In this document: piece after piece, positions 1-5,747 of the stretch | Layout: each line of letters begins with the position of its first letter | Numbering within the stretch: the stretch's first letter is position 1 | Assembly: GCA_018433265.1 (NCBI GenBank) | Contig: JAHDRO010000307.1 | Location: 1 to 6,191 of the forward strand | Direction: 5' to 3' | Source of the DNA: Bacteroidales bacterium | GTDB lineage: Bacteria; Bacteroidota; Bacteroidia; Bacteroidales; UBA932 | Length of the DNA: 6,191 bases | Notes under the pieces: generated by a model | What the model was told of the DNA's origin: nothing | What the model saw: the letters and a program-made list of their open reading frames with translations, nothing else | The model's database searches: none | Program-made: the position numbers and the translations under genes

Positions 1-85
1 GAATAGTATTTTCATCATTACCAAGACGCTGCCATCCCTTGTAACGTGCACCGTCATATTGAATTGTTAGTCTGTAATTATTCAT
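1..85 (-). CDS. truA: TruA, tRNA pseudouridine(38-40) synthase, N-terminal fragment
   Basis: The gene starts at the ATG at 85 and runs off the left edge, leaving 28 codons. The visible peptide begins MNNYRLTIQYDGARYKGWQR, which matches the TruA N-terminus: a beta strand, then YDG.RYKGWQ, then an ENTI segment where the family usually has NTVQ. TruA converts uridines 38-40 of the tRNA anticodon arm to pseudouridine in the cytoplasm; its catalytic Asp lies further on and is outside the window. A GAGGT ribosome site sits about 6 bases before the ATG (92-96 on the plus strand). In many clostridia truA follows the ecfA-ecfT genes near rplQ; here the upstream neighbour is a decayed DUF1801 gene, so this may be a separate copy. 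The family call is firm; the copy status is inference. Confidence 0.88.
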   Translation of the reverse strand, partial: MNNYRLTIQYDGARYKGWQRLGNDENTI

Positions 86-121
86 TTGCTACCTCGGAAT
101 ATCAATATTTTCATTTGTACA

Positions 122-150
122 CTAATATATAATTTATCAATTTAAATCAA
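122..150 (-). promoter_or_regulatory. Candidate promoter for truA
   Basis: On the minus strand TTGATT (145-150) is followed after 17 bases by TATTAG (122-127), about 37 bases before the truA start codon. Both boxes are only partial matches to the sigma-A consensus and the region is very AT-rich, so chance matches are likely. It is offered because truA has no coding gene directly upstream that could carry it. Confidence 0.25.
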
Positions 151-175
151 TATCTTTGTCTCAAATGCAAATCAG

Positions 176-541
176 TTATATCACAAAATCACCTGGATCA
201 TCCATCTTACTTCGATCAGCAATTTTCCTGCAAGCATCAAATAATACGGGTATCGCATCCTTGTCTTTATATTTCACCTTCACACACCGCTTACCAAACT
301 TCGCATCCTTCTATTCTTCTTTTAATTTATCTAACATGACAAAGTCAATTGTATGAAGCGTAAAATGTGTCTTTGCTGCATTGAAGGCAATGTACTGTCC
401 CAGGAATTTATACGTAGGCATCTAGTATGCGATTGTTTCCTCCCAGTTTGGATAGTTCTGTCTCATGAAATTAACAAATGCCGTAATCCATTCCTTTTTC
501 TCATCTTCATAGTGTTCGATATACTCATTTACTGAATTCAT
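176..541 (-). pseudogene. DUF1801 (YdhG/frataxin-like fold) protein with two in-frame TAG codons
   Basis: Reading from the ATG at 541, a single frame runs 121 codons to TAA at 176-178, interrupted only by TAG at codon 40 (422-424) and codon 77 (311-313). The three pieces join without any frame change: NSVNEYIEHYEDEKKEW.., then MPTYKFLGQYIAFNAAKTHF.., then KDAKFGKRCVKVKYKDKDAI... The order EYI-helix, ET(I)xY-x-MPTYK, then a KFGKxCxxxKYKDKDAIP tail, and the length, fit small DUF1801 proteins (PF08818), some annotated as iron chaperones. In relatives the first stop site is usually Gln, Gly or Lys and the second often a Leu or similar, so each can be a one-base change. GGAGG (plus-strand 553-557) lies 11 bases upstream of the ATG. 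Most likely a recent pseudogene; the family is recognised from motif memory, not a search. Confidence 0.7.
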
Positions 542-892
542 TATGAAATCTACCTCCAGCCATGATTTTAAGTCGAATATCCCTACAACAAGGTATGCCT
601 TCATATTCAGTATCTTCAAATCGATATATTTCATCCATTGTTATCTTCATTCAGGATTATTTTTATGCATTGTTCATTCAAGAACACTATCTTATGTGCG
701 CCTACAATACAGGTAAACACACAGTTCAAATTGGCTTACTCTTATTTTACCATCTTCCTACTGATGAAACAACGATTATCTATGCAAAGTAACCTCGCAA
801 CAAACATTACCTGTGATAAATAATAATTTCCAAATTTGATTAGAATACTATATACCAGAATGAAAAGTACTCTTAAACCTCAATACGGATAT
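542..892. other. Gene-poor intergenic stretch
   Basis: I find no convincing gene here. On the minus strand a 41-codon frame (650 to 525) starting MKITMDEIYRFEDTEYEG overlaps the DUF1801 start, but it has no ribosome site and no family I recognise. Short plus-strand frames lack ribosome sites and protein-like character. A weak plus-strand promoter for the gene at 904 could lie around 828-855 (TTTCCA, 16 bases, TATATA), with each box matching the consensus at only four of six positions. Confidence 0.5.
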
Positions 893-896
893 GGAG
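893..896 (+). promoter_or_regulatory. Ribosome binding site for the metallophosphoesterase
   Basis: GGAG placed 7 bases before the ATG at 904 fixes this start codon. Confidence 0.75.
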
Positions 897-903
897 TGAT
901 TGC

Positions 904-1854
904 ATGTTTACAGATCAGCGTTTGACGCAAGCATATAAAGGTGCCAAAGTATTGTATTTTGACGATACCTCGAAAATTATCTTTTTTAGCGACATTCATA
1001 GAGGAGATGATAGTGTATCAGATGAGTTTGCCAGAAATCAGCAACTTTTTCTGCACGCTCTGGATTGGTATTATAATAATGGATATACCTATGTGGAGGT
1101 CGGGGATGGTGATGAGCTTTGGGAGCATCCCAAGTTCAAGCATATTCGAATAGCCCATAGCGATGTATTTACAAATCTAAAGAAATTCCATGCAGACAAT
1201 CGATTGCATATCCTATATGGCAATCATAATATTCATATCAAGCGCAAGAAGTACGTATGTAAAAATTATTATCATTTCTATGATGAATACAAACAGGAAG
1301 TGGTTGATCTGCTCACCGGATTAACGCCAAGAGAATCCATTGTACTCAAAAACCGAAAAACCGGTCAGGAAATCTTAGTCGTACACGGGCATCAAGGGGA
1401 TGCCATCAATGATCAATTTTGGTATGTTTCGCAGCTGCTGCTACGTTATTTTTGGAGGTACATGCATCTCGTAGGATTCCATAACCCATCCAGTCCTGCA
1501 AGAAATCTATATAAACGGCATAAGATTGAGAAAAATTATAACAAATGGATTAAGAAGCACAAAATGATGCTCATCTGCGGTCATACCCATCGTCCGAAAT
1601 TTCCGAAACCGGGCGAACTACCATACTTCAATTCCGGATGTTGTATTAATACCAGAGGCATTACCGGGATTGAAATATTGGAAGGGAACATACTTCTGGT
1701 AGACTGGAGAATTCGGGCAGATAAAAACGGAATGCTTATGGTCGAAAGAAACGTTATGAGAGGTCCGGAGCCAATTGCAAAGTTCCATAAGAAGAACTTC
1801 TCATATGTGGAAAGTGAATATGTAAGAAGACGGGTTCCGGAGGATAATTGCTAG
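904..1854 (+). CDS. Calcineurin-like metallophosphoesterase, 316 aa
   Basis: This intact gene encodes a dimetal phosphoesterase of the PF00149 superfamily. The motifs occur in order: SDIHRGD (D30, H32), VGDGDELWE (D68), YGNHN (N107, H108), VHGHQGD (H161, H163), and GHTHRP (H227, H229). These supply the expected ligands for two metal ions. Between blocks four and five lies an aromatic, basic stretch (WYVSQLLLRYFWRYMHL, residues 173-189), which could be a cap or membrane-surface helix as in LpxH-like enzymes; that is inference. The block usually written GNHD/E reads GNHN here, and GDxxD reads GDGDE. No signal peptide is visible, so it probably acts in the cytoplasm. The ATG is chosen because GGAG (893-896) lies 7 bases upstream. 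It stands alone on the plus strand and converges on the HAD gene. The natural substrate cannot be told from sequence. Confidence 0.9.
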   Translation: MFTDQRLTQAYKGAKVLYFDDTSKIIFFSDIHRGDDSVSDEFARNQQLFLHALDWYYNNGYTYVEVGDGDELWEHPKFKHIRIAHSDVFTNLKKFHADNRLHILYGNHNIHIKRKKYVCKNYYHFYDEYKQEVVDLLTGLTPRESIVLKNRKTGQEILVVHGHQGDAINDQFWYVSQLLLRYFWRYMHLVGFHNPSSPARNLYKRHKIEKNYNKWIKKHKMMLICGHTHRPKFPKPGELPYFNSGCCINTRGITGIEILEGNILLVDWRIRADKNGMLMVERNVMRGPEPIAKFHKKNFSYVESEYVRRRVPEDNC

Positions 1855-1906
1855 ATATACTCAGACCATTTAATAGATAATGTTCCAATTTTACTCCCAG
1901 AAAAAT

Positions 1907-1947
1907 AGTCCCTTTAAAGTTAATAAATATCTAACTTTAAGGGGACT
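1907..1947. terminator. Hairpin terminator between convergent genes
   Basis: Two 16-base arms (1907-1922 and 1932-1947) pair around a 9-base loop. The only imperfection is T with G, which pairs as U-G in plus-strand RNA but is a C-A mismatch in minus-strand RNA. In contrast, the T-run (ATTTTT, from 1906 to 1901) follows the stem only on the minus strand. It probably ends transcription from both sides: the metallophosphoesterase gene ending at 1854 and the HAD gene ending at 1976. Confidence 0.8.
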
Positions 1948-1975
1948 GTTCCATACATCTGATTTTGCCACATTA

Positions 1976-2668
1976 TTATAATATCTGATATAATTCCCTA
2001 AGCTCACGAATTTCTATATCCACTACGGCATCGGTATCATTCTTAATTCCTTTCGGATTATACCAACAGGTTGTGATTCCTGCATTGTTACCACCTTTGA
2101 TATCGGAAGTAAGAGAATCTCCGATAATCATAGTCCTACTTTTGTCTATGTCTCCGATTCGCGCAAAGCAGTAATCAAAATATTCCTTCATCGGCTTCTG
2201 AAAATCGGTGGCTTCGGATACAAAGATATCCTTCACATACCGGTCAAGGGTGGAGTCCTTCAACCGTCGCATTTGGGTTGCTGTAACTCCGTTGGTAACA
2301 ATGTATAAGTCATATTTTGTGTGTAAATATTGTACTACTTCTAATGCATCTTCAAGCAAATGGTGTTGCATGCCAAGGATTCTCTGGTAATCATCTTCAA
2401 AGGCAATACCATCGTCATTGATACCGATTGATTTAAATAGGTTCCCAAATCTACTGTATATCACAGTATTTCGGTCAATCTTGCCCTGTTCGTACTGCTT
2501 CCACAGATCTTTATTTATTCTTTCATAAGTGTTCCTGATTTCTTCCGTCAGAACATATCCGTACTTTTTAAAAGTTTCAGACAAAGCATTTCGCTTACTT
2601 GCTTCAAAATCAAATAGGGTTCCGTCTACATCCAGTAAGATTGTTCTAAAGTTTGCTAGCTTCTTCAT
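1976..2668 (-). CDS. HAD-superfamily phosphatase, YjjG/YfnB-type nucleotidase, 230 aa
   Basis: This intact gene has all four HAD motifs: LLDVDGT (nucleophile D13, acid D15), IVTNG (T125), QKP (K158) and GDSLTSD (D184, D189). Residues about 20-100 form the helical cap of subfamily IA. The segments YIVTNGVTATQMRRL, KPMKEYFDY and GGNNAGITTCWYNP closely follow YjjG of Escherichia coli and YfnB of Bacillus, described as phosphatases that remove non-canonical pyrimidine nucleotides (house-cleaning). The length of about 230 matches that family. The ATG at 2668 is supported by AAGGAA (plus-strand 2675-2680) 6 bases upstream. It appears to be a single-gene transcript with its own promoter and the hairpin at 1907-1947 as terminator. 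The HAD assignment is firm; the exact substrate rests on family resemblance. Confidence 0.9.
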   Translation of the reverse strand: MKKLANFRTILLDVDGTLFDFEASKRNALSETFKKYGYVLTEEIRNTYERINKDLWKQYEQGKIDRNTVIYSRFGNLFKSIGINDDGIAFEDDYQRILGMQHHLLEDALEVVQYLHTKYDLYIVTNGVTATQMRRLKDSTLDRYVKDIFVSEATDFQKPMKEYFDYCFARIGDIDKSRTMIIGDSLTSDIKGGNNAGITTCWYNPKGIKNDTDAVVDIEIRELRELYQIL

Positions 2669-2773
2669 AAATAGTTCCTTTCGTAATGTTCATCTCCCAT
2701 GTAATTTAATCTCATTTATCATCTTTATCATCGCATTTATCTATCAGATATTTATAACTAATAATACTTTTTC

Positions 2774-2802
2774 ATTATACCCTAGCAAGCCAAGGATATA
2801 AA
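2774..2802 (-). promoter_or_regulatory. Candidate sigma-A promoter for the HAD gene
   Basis: On the minus strand a perfect TATAAT (2774-2779) lies 17 bases after TTTATA (2797-2802), a 4-of-6 match to the -35 consensus. Transcription would begin near 2767, leaving a leader of about 100 bases before the ATG at 2668. I see no riboswitch or strong hairpin in that leader. Confidence 0.5.
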
Positions 2803-2864
2803 GTAAATATTACTAAGGATTCTTTGTAGGATTTGTTTAGAATCAAAATACTACACCCCATACT

Positions 2865-2899
2865 AAAAAGCTTCTTCAATAATAATGAAGAAGCTTTTT
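2865..2899 (-). terminator. Rho-independent terminator of the secreted/membrane protein unit
   Basis: Perfectly complementary 14-base arms (2865-2878 and 2886-2899) enclose a 7-base loop, with A and T runs at the two outer ends, so U-rich RNA follows GC pairs on either strand. It lies about 60 bases beyond the minus-strand gene ending at 2962 and before the HAD promoter, so it most likely ends the unit that begins near 4600. No plus-strand gene reaches it. Confidence 0.85.
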
Positions 2900-2961
2900 T
2901 GACCTTTCACTAATAAAATATCATTACTATATTAATCAAATCGTTACTAATCCTGTCCCCA

Positions 2962-3405
2962 TTAGTATTCAAAAAAATACATGTCACTTACTCCCGGATA
3001 TTTTGAGTTACCATAGGTTACTGAGATAATAATCTCATTAGCACTTTGATGTAGAATTTCATACTGTACATTATACTGTTCATTTACTTCACCCTCATAA
3101 TTTTGGATGGCAAACCATACAAACTCATGTTCTCCAACTTCCAATTCCCAAGAGGGGAAAGAAACTATTATGGTTTCTTTATCAAAATACGGAACATCTA
3201 AATGTCCTTCCAATACTTGAATTCGATGAATTTTATATCCCTCTTCTATTATAAATTCAACTTTCCCAGTTAATTTATCAAAAGTAAAATTTATAGGAGC
3301 ATAGGGCTTTTTATTGGAGTTAACTAACGCATACAAAATACCTAATATCAAAACGACAATCGCAATTGCAAGTATAACAATTTTCTTACTTAACTTCATA
3401 AACAT
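2962..3405 (-). CDS. Small membrane-anchored protein of unknown function, 147 aa
   Basis: I do not recognise a family. The frame is open from 3447, but the start at 3405 is preferred: AGTAGG lies 6 bases before that ATG, while the ATG at 3447 has no ribosome site and overlaps the upstream stop. From 3405 the protein begins MFMKLSKK and then has one hydrophobic segment at about residues 9-28 (IVILAIAIVVLILGILYALV). With the lysines on the cytoplasmic side, the remaining 119 or so residues would face outward. That part is acidic and strand-rich (INFTFDKLTGKVEFIIEEGY; VGEHEFVWFAIQNYEG) and ends FFEY. There is no lipobox or catalytic motif. It follows the secreted-protein gene after 35 bases and shares its terminator, so the two were probably co-transcribed and may work together at the cell surface. 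Confidence 0.7.
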   Translation of the reverse strand: MFMKLSKKIVILAIAIVVLILGILYALVNSNKKPYAPINFTFDKLTGKVEFIIEEGYKIHRIQVLEGHLDVPYFDKETIIVSFPSWELEVGEHEFVWFAIQNYEGEVNEQYNVQYEILHQSANEIIISVTYGNSKYPGVSDMYFFEY

Positions 3406-3440
3406 TTCCAACCTACTTGAAATTATGTTACAAATTTTGC

Positions 3441-4559
3441 TTACCATCCAAGTGCAAAGGTGCTAGTAACAGAATAACGGGTGGACGACACCGGAGTCCC
3501 TATAGTTCCTATTTTGAGTGTTAGGTAATCATTTTTCAGTCGTAGGTTGAATGGTGTTGGAGTTATGCATTCATAAGAATATTTGCTTTTTGAAGGATTA
3601 GACAATGATACCGGTGTTGTGTAGTAGAATTTCCTTGAACCACTATCGGATTTTGAGAGGCTAACAAAGTCATTGTAAAGACCATAAATTGTTGAAAATG
3701 ATAGGTTTGTTATACTACCAATTGCTTGTGAAGCCTTATATCCAAGTTCCACCAAATTCTCGATGCCGGTAGTCGATGTATTTTCGCCTTGACCTTGTAT
3801 TTCGTATCCACCAAAATACATGCTATTACCAGTACCCGTGTTGGTAATTTTTACTCCAGAAGTCGGTGTTATATTTAATTCACTAGTATATGTAAGACCC
3901 TCAATAAAGGTTTCAAATACATCAACTGCAATCGAATCAAATACCTTTGTACTCATGTAAATTTGGTTACTACTATTATAAAACACCTGTACACCAATCC
4001 GCGCAAGGCTTAATCTGTATATTGTATATCCATTCCAAGAGTACTGATAGCTTTTAAAGACATTAGTATAGACCCAATCTGTATTTTTGTTATTTAAGTT
4101 TGACGTAAGAGTGGAACTTATTGTATCACATATACCACTAGTAACTTTTGTCATTGCGGAACATGCAATATAAATTGTGTTACTTCCAGACGTAAATTTA
4201 AAGCAATTCACACCATTATATATCACACTTACAATATTACTACCAGATCTTAGTGAGGAAAAAAATACCCTGCATTTTAGAATCATCAAGAACAAGAGTG
4301 CAATATGGTCCGTAAATTGTGTTTATCGCATTAGCTGAGGATGTTCCAGTTTTTTGCATTAATAAAGGATCTTCTGGTCTGTCATTTATTACTCGACCGA
4401 TAGGCCTATCAACCACAACATCTTCCTTTGTGTAAATATAGCTGGGCGCAACGAAATTTTTAGGAACTCTATTTTCTGCCGCATATACATAACCTGATAT
4501 CCATATGAAATTTATTCCTATTGCTAAAATGATTGAAAATAAATCTTTTTTACTGACAC
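3441..4559 (-). pseudogene. Secreted Ser/Thr-rich protein of unknown function; two compensating frame changes
   Basis: The best reconstruction starts at GTG 4559, 7 bases after a strong AAGGAGG (4567-4573). It reads V-S-V-K-K, shifts frame at A6 (4546-4551), continues DLFSIILAIGINF..VYAAEN.. in the middle frame to GIFF, shifts back at T7 (4259-4265 on the plus strand), and continues SSLRSGSNIVSVIYNG.. to TAA at 3441-3443. An A7 plus a T6 would give one uninterrupted frame of about 372 residues. Residues 1-27 look like a Sec signal peptide (KK, hydrophobic core, VYA before AEN). The rest is rich in Ser, Thr, Tyr, Asn and Gly, probably beta-rich, with a few Cys and no domain I know. An ATG at 4581 would place the whole middle frame open, but it has no ribosome site. 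It could be decayed, switched off by tract length, rescued by slippage, or misread; the sequence alone cannot decide. Confidence 0.6.
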
Positions 4560-4566
4560 AATAAAT

Positions 4567-4573
4567 CCTCCTT
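4567..4573 (-). promoter_or_regulatory. Strong ribosome binding site that decides the start of the secreted-protein gene
   Basis: AAGGAGG on the minus strand lies inside the open frame that could begin at ATG 4581 and points to the GTG at 4559 with a 7-base spacer. It is what makes the middle frame alone an unsatisfactory gene model. Confidence 0.7.
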
Positions 4574-4606
4574 GATAGCATATTTATATATTTGTTATTT
4601 TTCCCC

Positions 4607-4633
4607 AGTATAAACCAATGTAAAAAATGTCAA
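4607..4633 (-). promoter_or_regulatory. Candidate promoter of the secreted/membrane protein unit
   Basis: A consensus TTGACA (4628-4633, minus strand) is followed after 15 bases by TATACT (4607-4612), a 5-of-6 match. The 15-base spacer is shorter than the usual 17, so it may be weak. It lies about 40 bases before the AAGGAGG site in a very AT-rich stretch. Confidence 0.45.
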
Positions 4634-4720
4634 GTATTTAAAATTACTAAATTTAATTTTTTTATTAGAAACATGAATTAATAACTTATAAATTACATTT
4701 AAATATTTCAACTATTACAT

Positions 4721-4756
4721 TAATAAACCCCGGCCAATTATGACCGGGGTTTATTA
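4721..4756. terminator. Perfect 13-bp terminator hairpin
   Basis: Arms 4721-4733 and 4744-4756 are exact reverse complements with a CCCCGG core and a 10-base loop. The T-rich flank is on the plus side (TTATTATTTAT). No plus-strand gene ends before it. On the minus strand it lies just past the stop codon (4783-4785) of the methyltransferase-like remnant, so it was probably that gene's terminator. It now insulates the secreted-protein promoter. Confidence 0.8.
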
Positions 4757-4782
4757 TTTATATCAAAGGATTTTTTGCCCAT

Positions 4783-4960
4783 TCATCTTGTAGACTTACG
4801 AGTAAGCAACGCAACCGTCTCCACGTGGAACGAGCGGGGTGGATTGATGTCTTGCGCTAATTCTTTGAACCTTACGTTTATGGGAACATGTCAATTGGTT
4901 TTTCTGTCTTTTTTGAAAAATCATCGTTCGCGGGAACATATCACCAAGCCTTTCTTTCTA
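4783..4960 (-). pseudogene. Degenerate 3'-end remnants resembling a RlmD/RumA-type 23S rRNA uracil methyltransferase
   Basis: The last frame ends PPRSFHVETVALLTRKSTR and a TGA at 4783-4785; HVExVxLL.RK is the typical C-terminus of RlmD-family SAM enzymes that methylate U1939 of 23S rRNA. Just upstream, in other frames, are KPIDMFP (4881-4901) and GDMFPRT (4925-4945), both resembling the family's (Q/K)PVDMFPxT box, which normally directly precedes HVE. The two boxes lie 50 bases apart inside an imperfect direct repeat (4875-4909 against 4925-4959, 24 of 35 bases equal). The frames are broken by shifts and stops, so nothing functional is encoded. This could be one decayed gene with a duplicated end, or ends left by repeated insertions. 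The identification relies on short motifs. Confidence 0.45.
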
Positions 4961-4997
4961 ATATACATGTTTACATGGTTTACGTAAATACCTCATT

Positions 4998-5255
4998 GTG
5001 ATACTATTATTAAAGTTACCTCAATACGGCTTAAGACCTACCATTGTAGCGCTAATTGCATCAACAGGGTTGTCGATTTTTATACTGGCTTTATGGGGAG
5101 AAAAAGGTTTTTCAACAAATCCTCAAGCAATCAACTTGGTTTCTGTTTTATTATTTACTGTGGCTATTTTTATTTTGCGGAAATGGAAACCAAATCCTAT
5201 TTATGTAATACTCGGATCAGGCATTATCGGTGGGGCAATTTACTTGTTGATATAG
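4998..5255 (+). pseudogene. chrA: C-terminal fragment of a ChrA-type chromate transporter
   Basis: The 85-residue frame contains GLRPTIVALIAS, then two to three hydrophobic stretches (about 15-33, 45-60 and 67-85) separated by RKWKPNPIYVI, ending GSGIIGGAIYLLI. GLRPxxVALI, followed by a membrane helix, a short basic loop with NPI, and a final Gly-rich helix, is the end of the CHR domain (PF02417). A full domain is about 180 residues, so at least half is missing. The frame is open back to a TAA near 4960 (reading LHGLRKYLIVILLL), but there is no ribosome site, and the preceding DNA belongs to the methyltransferase-like remnant on the other strand. ChrA proteins move chromate or related anions across the membrane; this piece cannot fold as a transporter. 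The GTG at 4998 is only a nominal start. Confidence 0.65.
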
Positions 5256-5310
5256 GAAGAAAATGATACTACGATTTTATAAAGAATTGTTTATTGATGT
5301 TTGAAACTCT

Positions 5311-5356
5311 CCTAAAATGAATTGCTCCGACATAAGAATAATGCCGGAACAATTCA
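5311..5356 (-). terminator. Terminator of the CGCAxxGCC-nifX operon
   Basis: Arms 5318-5333 and 5341-5356 enclose the loop AAGAATA. In minus-strand RNA all 16 positions pair, two as G-U; in plus-strand RNA the same two become C-A and A-C mismatches. A TTTT run follows on the minus strand (5317-5314). Both facts point to the minus strand, 32 bases after the stop codon of the NifX-like gene. Confidence 0.82.
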
Positions 5357-5387
5357 AGTATAGGAAATTATAATTCAAAATCCTGTT

Positions 5388-5747
5388 TCATTCCCCACAT
5401 TCATCGTGATGCTCATGTTCATGGCAAACAGAACCAGTAGATTTAAGAGCACCTTGCAGGTACGCTTCCACTGCTGTTTTAGCATCACCTCTTGCCCCAA
5501 CAATAACCTCAATGTTCCTTTCATTAAAAATGTCAACTGCACCTCCTCCCATACCACCACTGATAATGACGTTTACTCCACGATCGGCAAGAAAATTAGG
5601 CAAGAATCCAGGTTTATGCCCGGGGTTAGCAATGGTTTCACTTCTGACAATTTTGTTGTTTACGGCGTCAAAAATAATAAACGCTTCACAATGTCCAAAG
5701 TGCTCTGTCACCATTCCATTTTCACTTGCTACAGCAATTTTAATCAT
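5388..5747 (-). CDS. NifX/NifB-associated (dinitrogenase Fe-Mo cofactor biosynthesis-type) protein, 119 aa
   Basis: The protein begins MIKIAVASENGMVTEHFGHC and carries the family's landmarks (PF02579): HFGHCEAF at about 17-24, NPGHKPGFLP at about 40-49, IISGGMGGGAVDIF at about 61-74, and VxGARGDAKTAVEAYLQG at about 82-100. It ends in a His- and acid-rich tail (CHEHEHHDECGE), which suggests metal binding. Members share the fold that carries iron-sulfur or Fe-Mo cofactor precursors, but many clostridia hold such small stand-alone proteins without nitrogenase, and no nif gene is visible here. The frame is open back to 5876, but GGAGG (5756-5760) 8 bases before the ATG at 5747 and the match to the family N-terminus fix this start. 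It overlaps the end of the upstream redox gene by 8 bases, so translation is probably coupled. Confidence 0.88.
   Translation of the reverse strand: MIKIAVASENGMVTEHFGHCEAFIIFDAVNNKIVRSETIANPGHKPGFLPNFLADRGVNVIISGGMGGGAVDIFNERNIEVIVGARGDAKTAVEAYLQGALKSTGSVCHEHEHHDECGE

Noticed and set aside
311..424. TAG codons in the DUF1801-like gene as pyrrolysine sites
   Set aside because: No pyl genes are visible, the family has no catalytic residue known at these sites, and two point mutations in a dispensable gene are simpler.
525..650. Minus-strand 41-codon frame beginning MKITMDEIYRF
   Set aside because: It has no ribosome site, no recognised family, and overlaps the better-supported DUF1801 start.
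2208..2801. Plus-strand frames opposite the HAD gene and its promoter
   Set aside because: They are antisense to conserved HAD motifs and lack start signals.
3406..3447. Longer start (ATG 3447) for the membrane-anchored protein
   Set aside because: There is no ribosome site before it, while AGTAGG is well placed for the ATG at 3405.
4581..4581. ATG at 4581 as start of the secreted protein
   Set aside because: No ribosome site precedes it, whereas AAGGAGG lies just after it and points to GTG 4559; it would also add an odd LSRRIYC lead before the signal peptide.
877..5029. The 12-mer ACCTCAATACGG occurs at 877-888 and 5018-5029
   Set aside because: About one shared 12-mer is expected by chance in a window of this size, and the flanks do not match.
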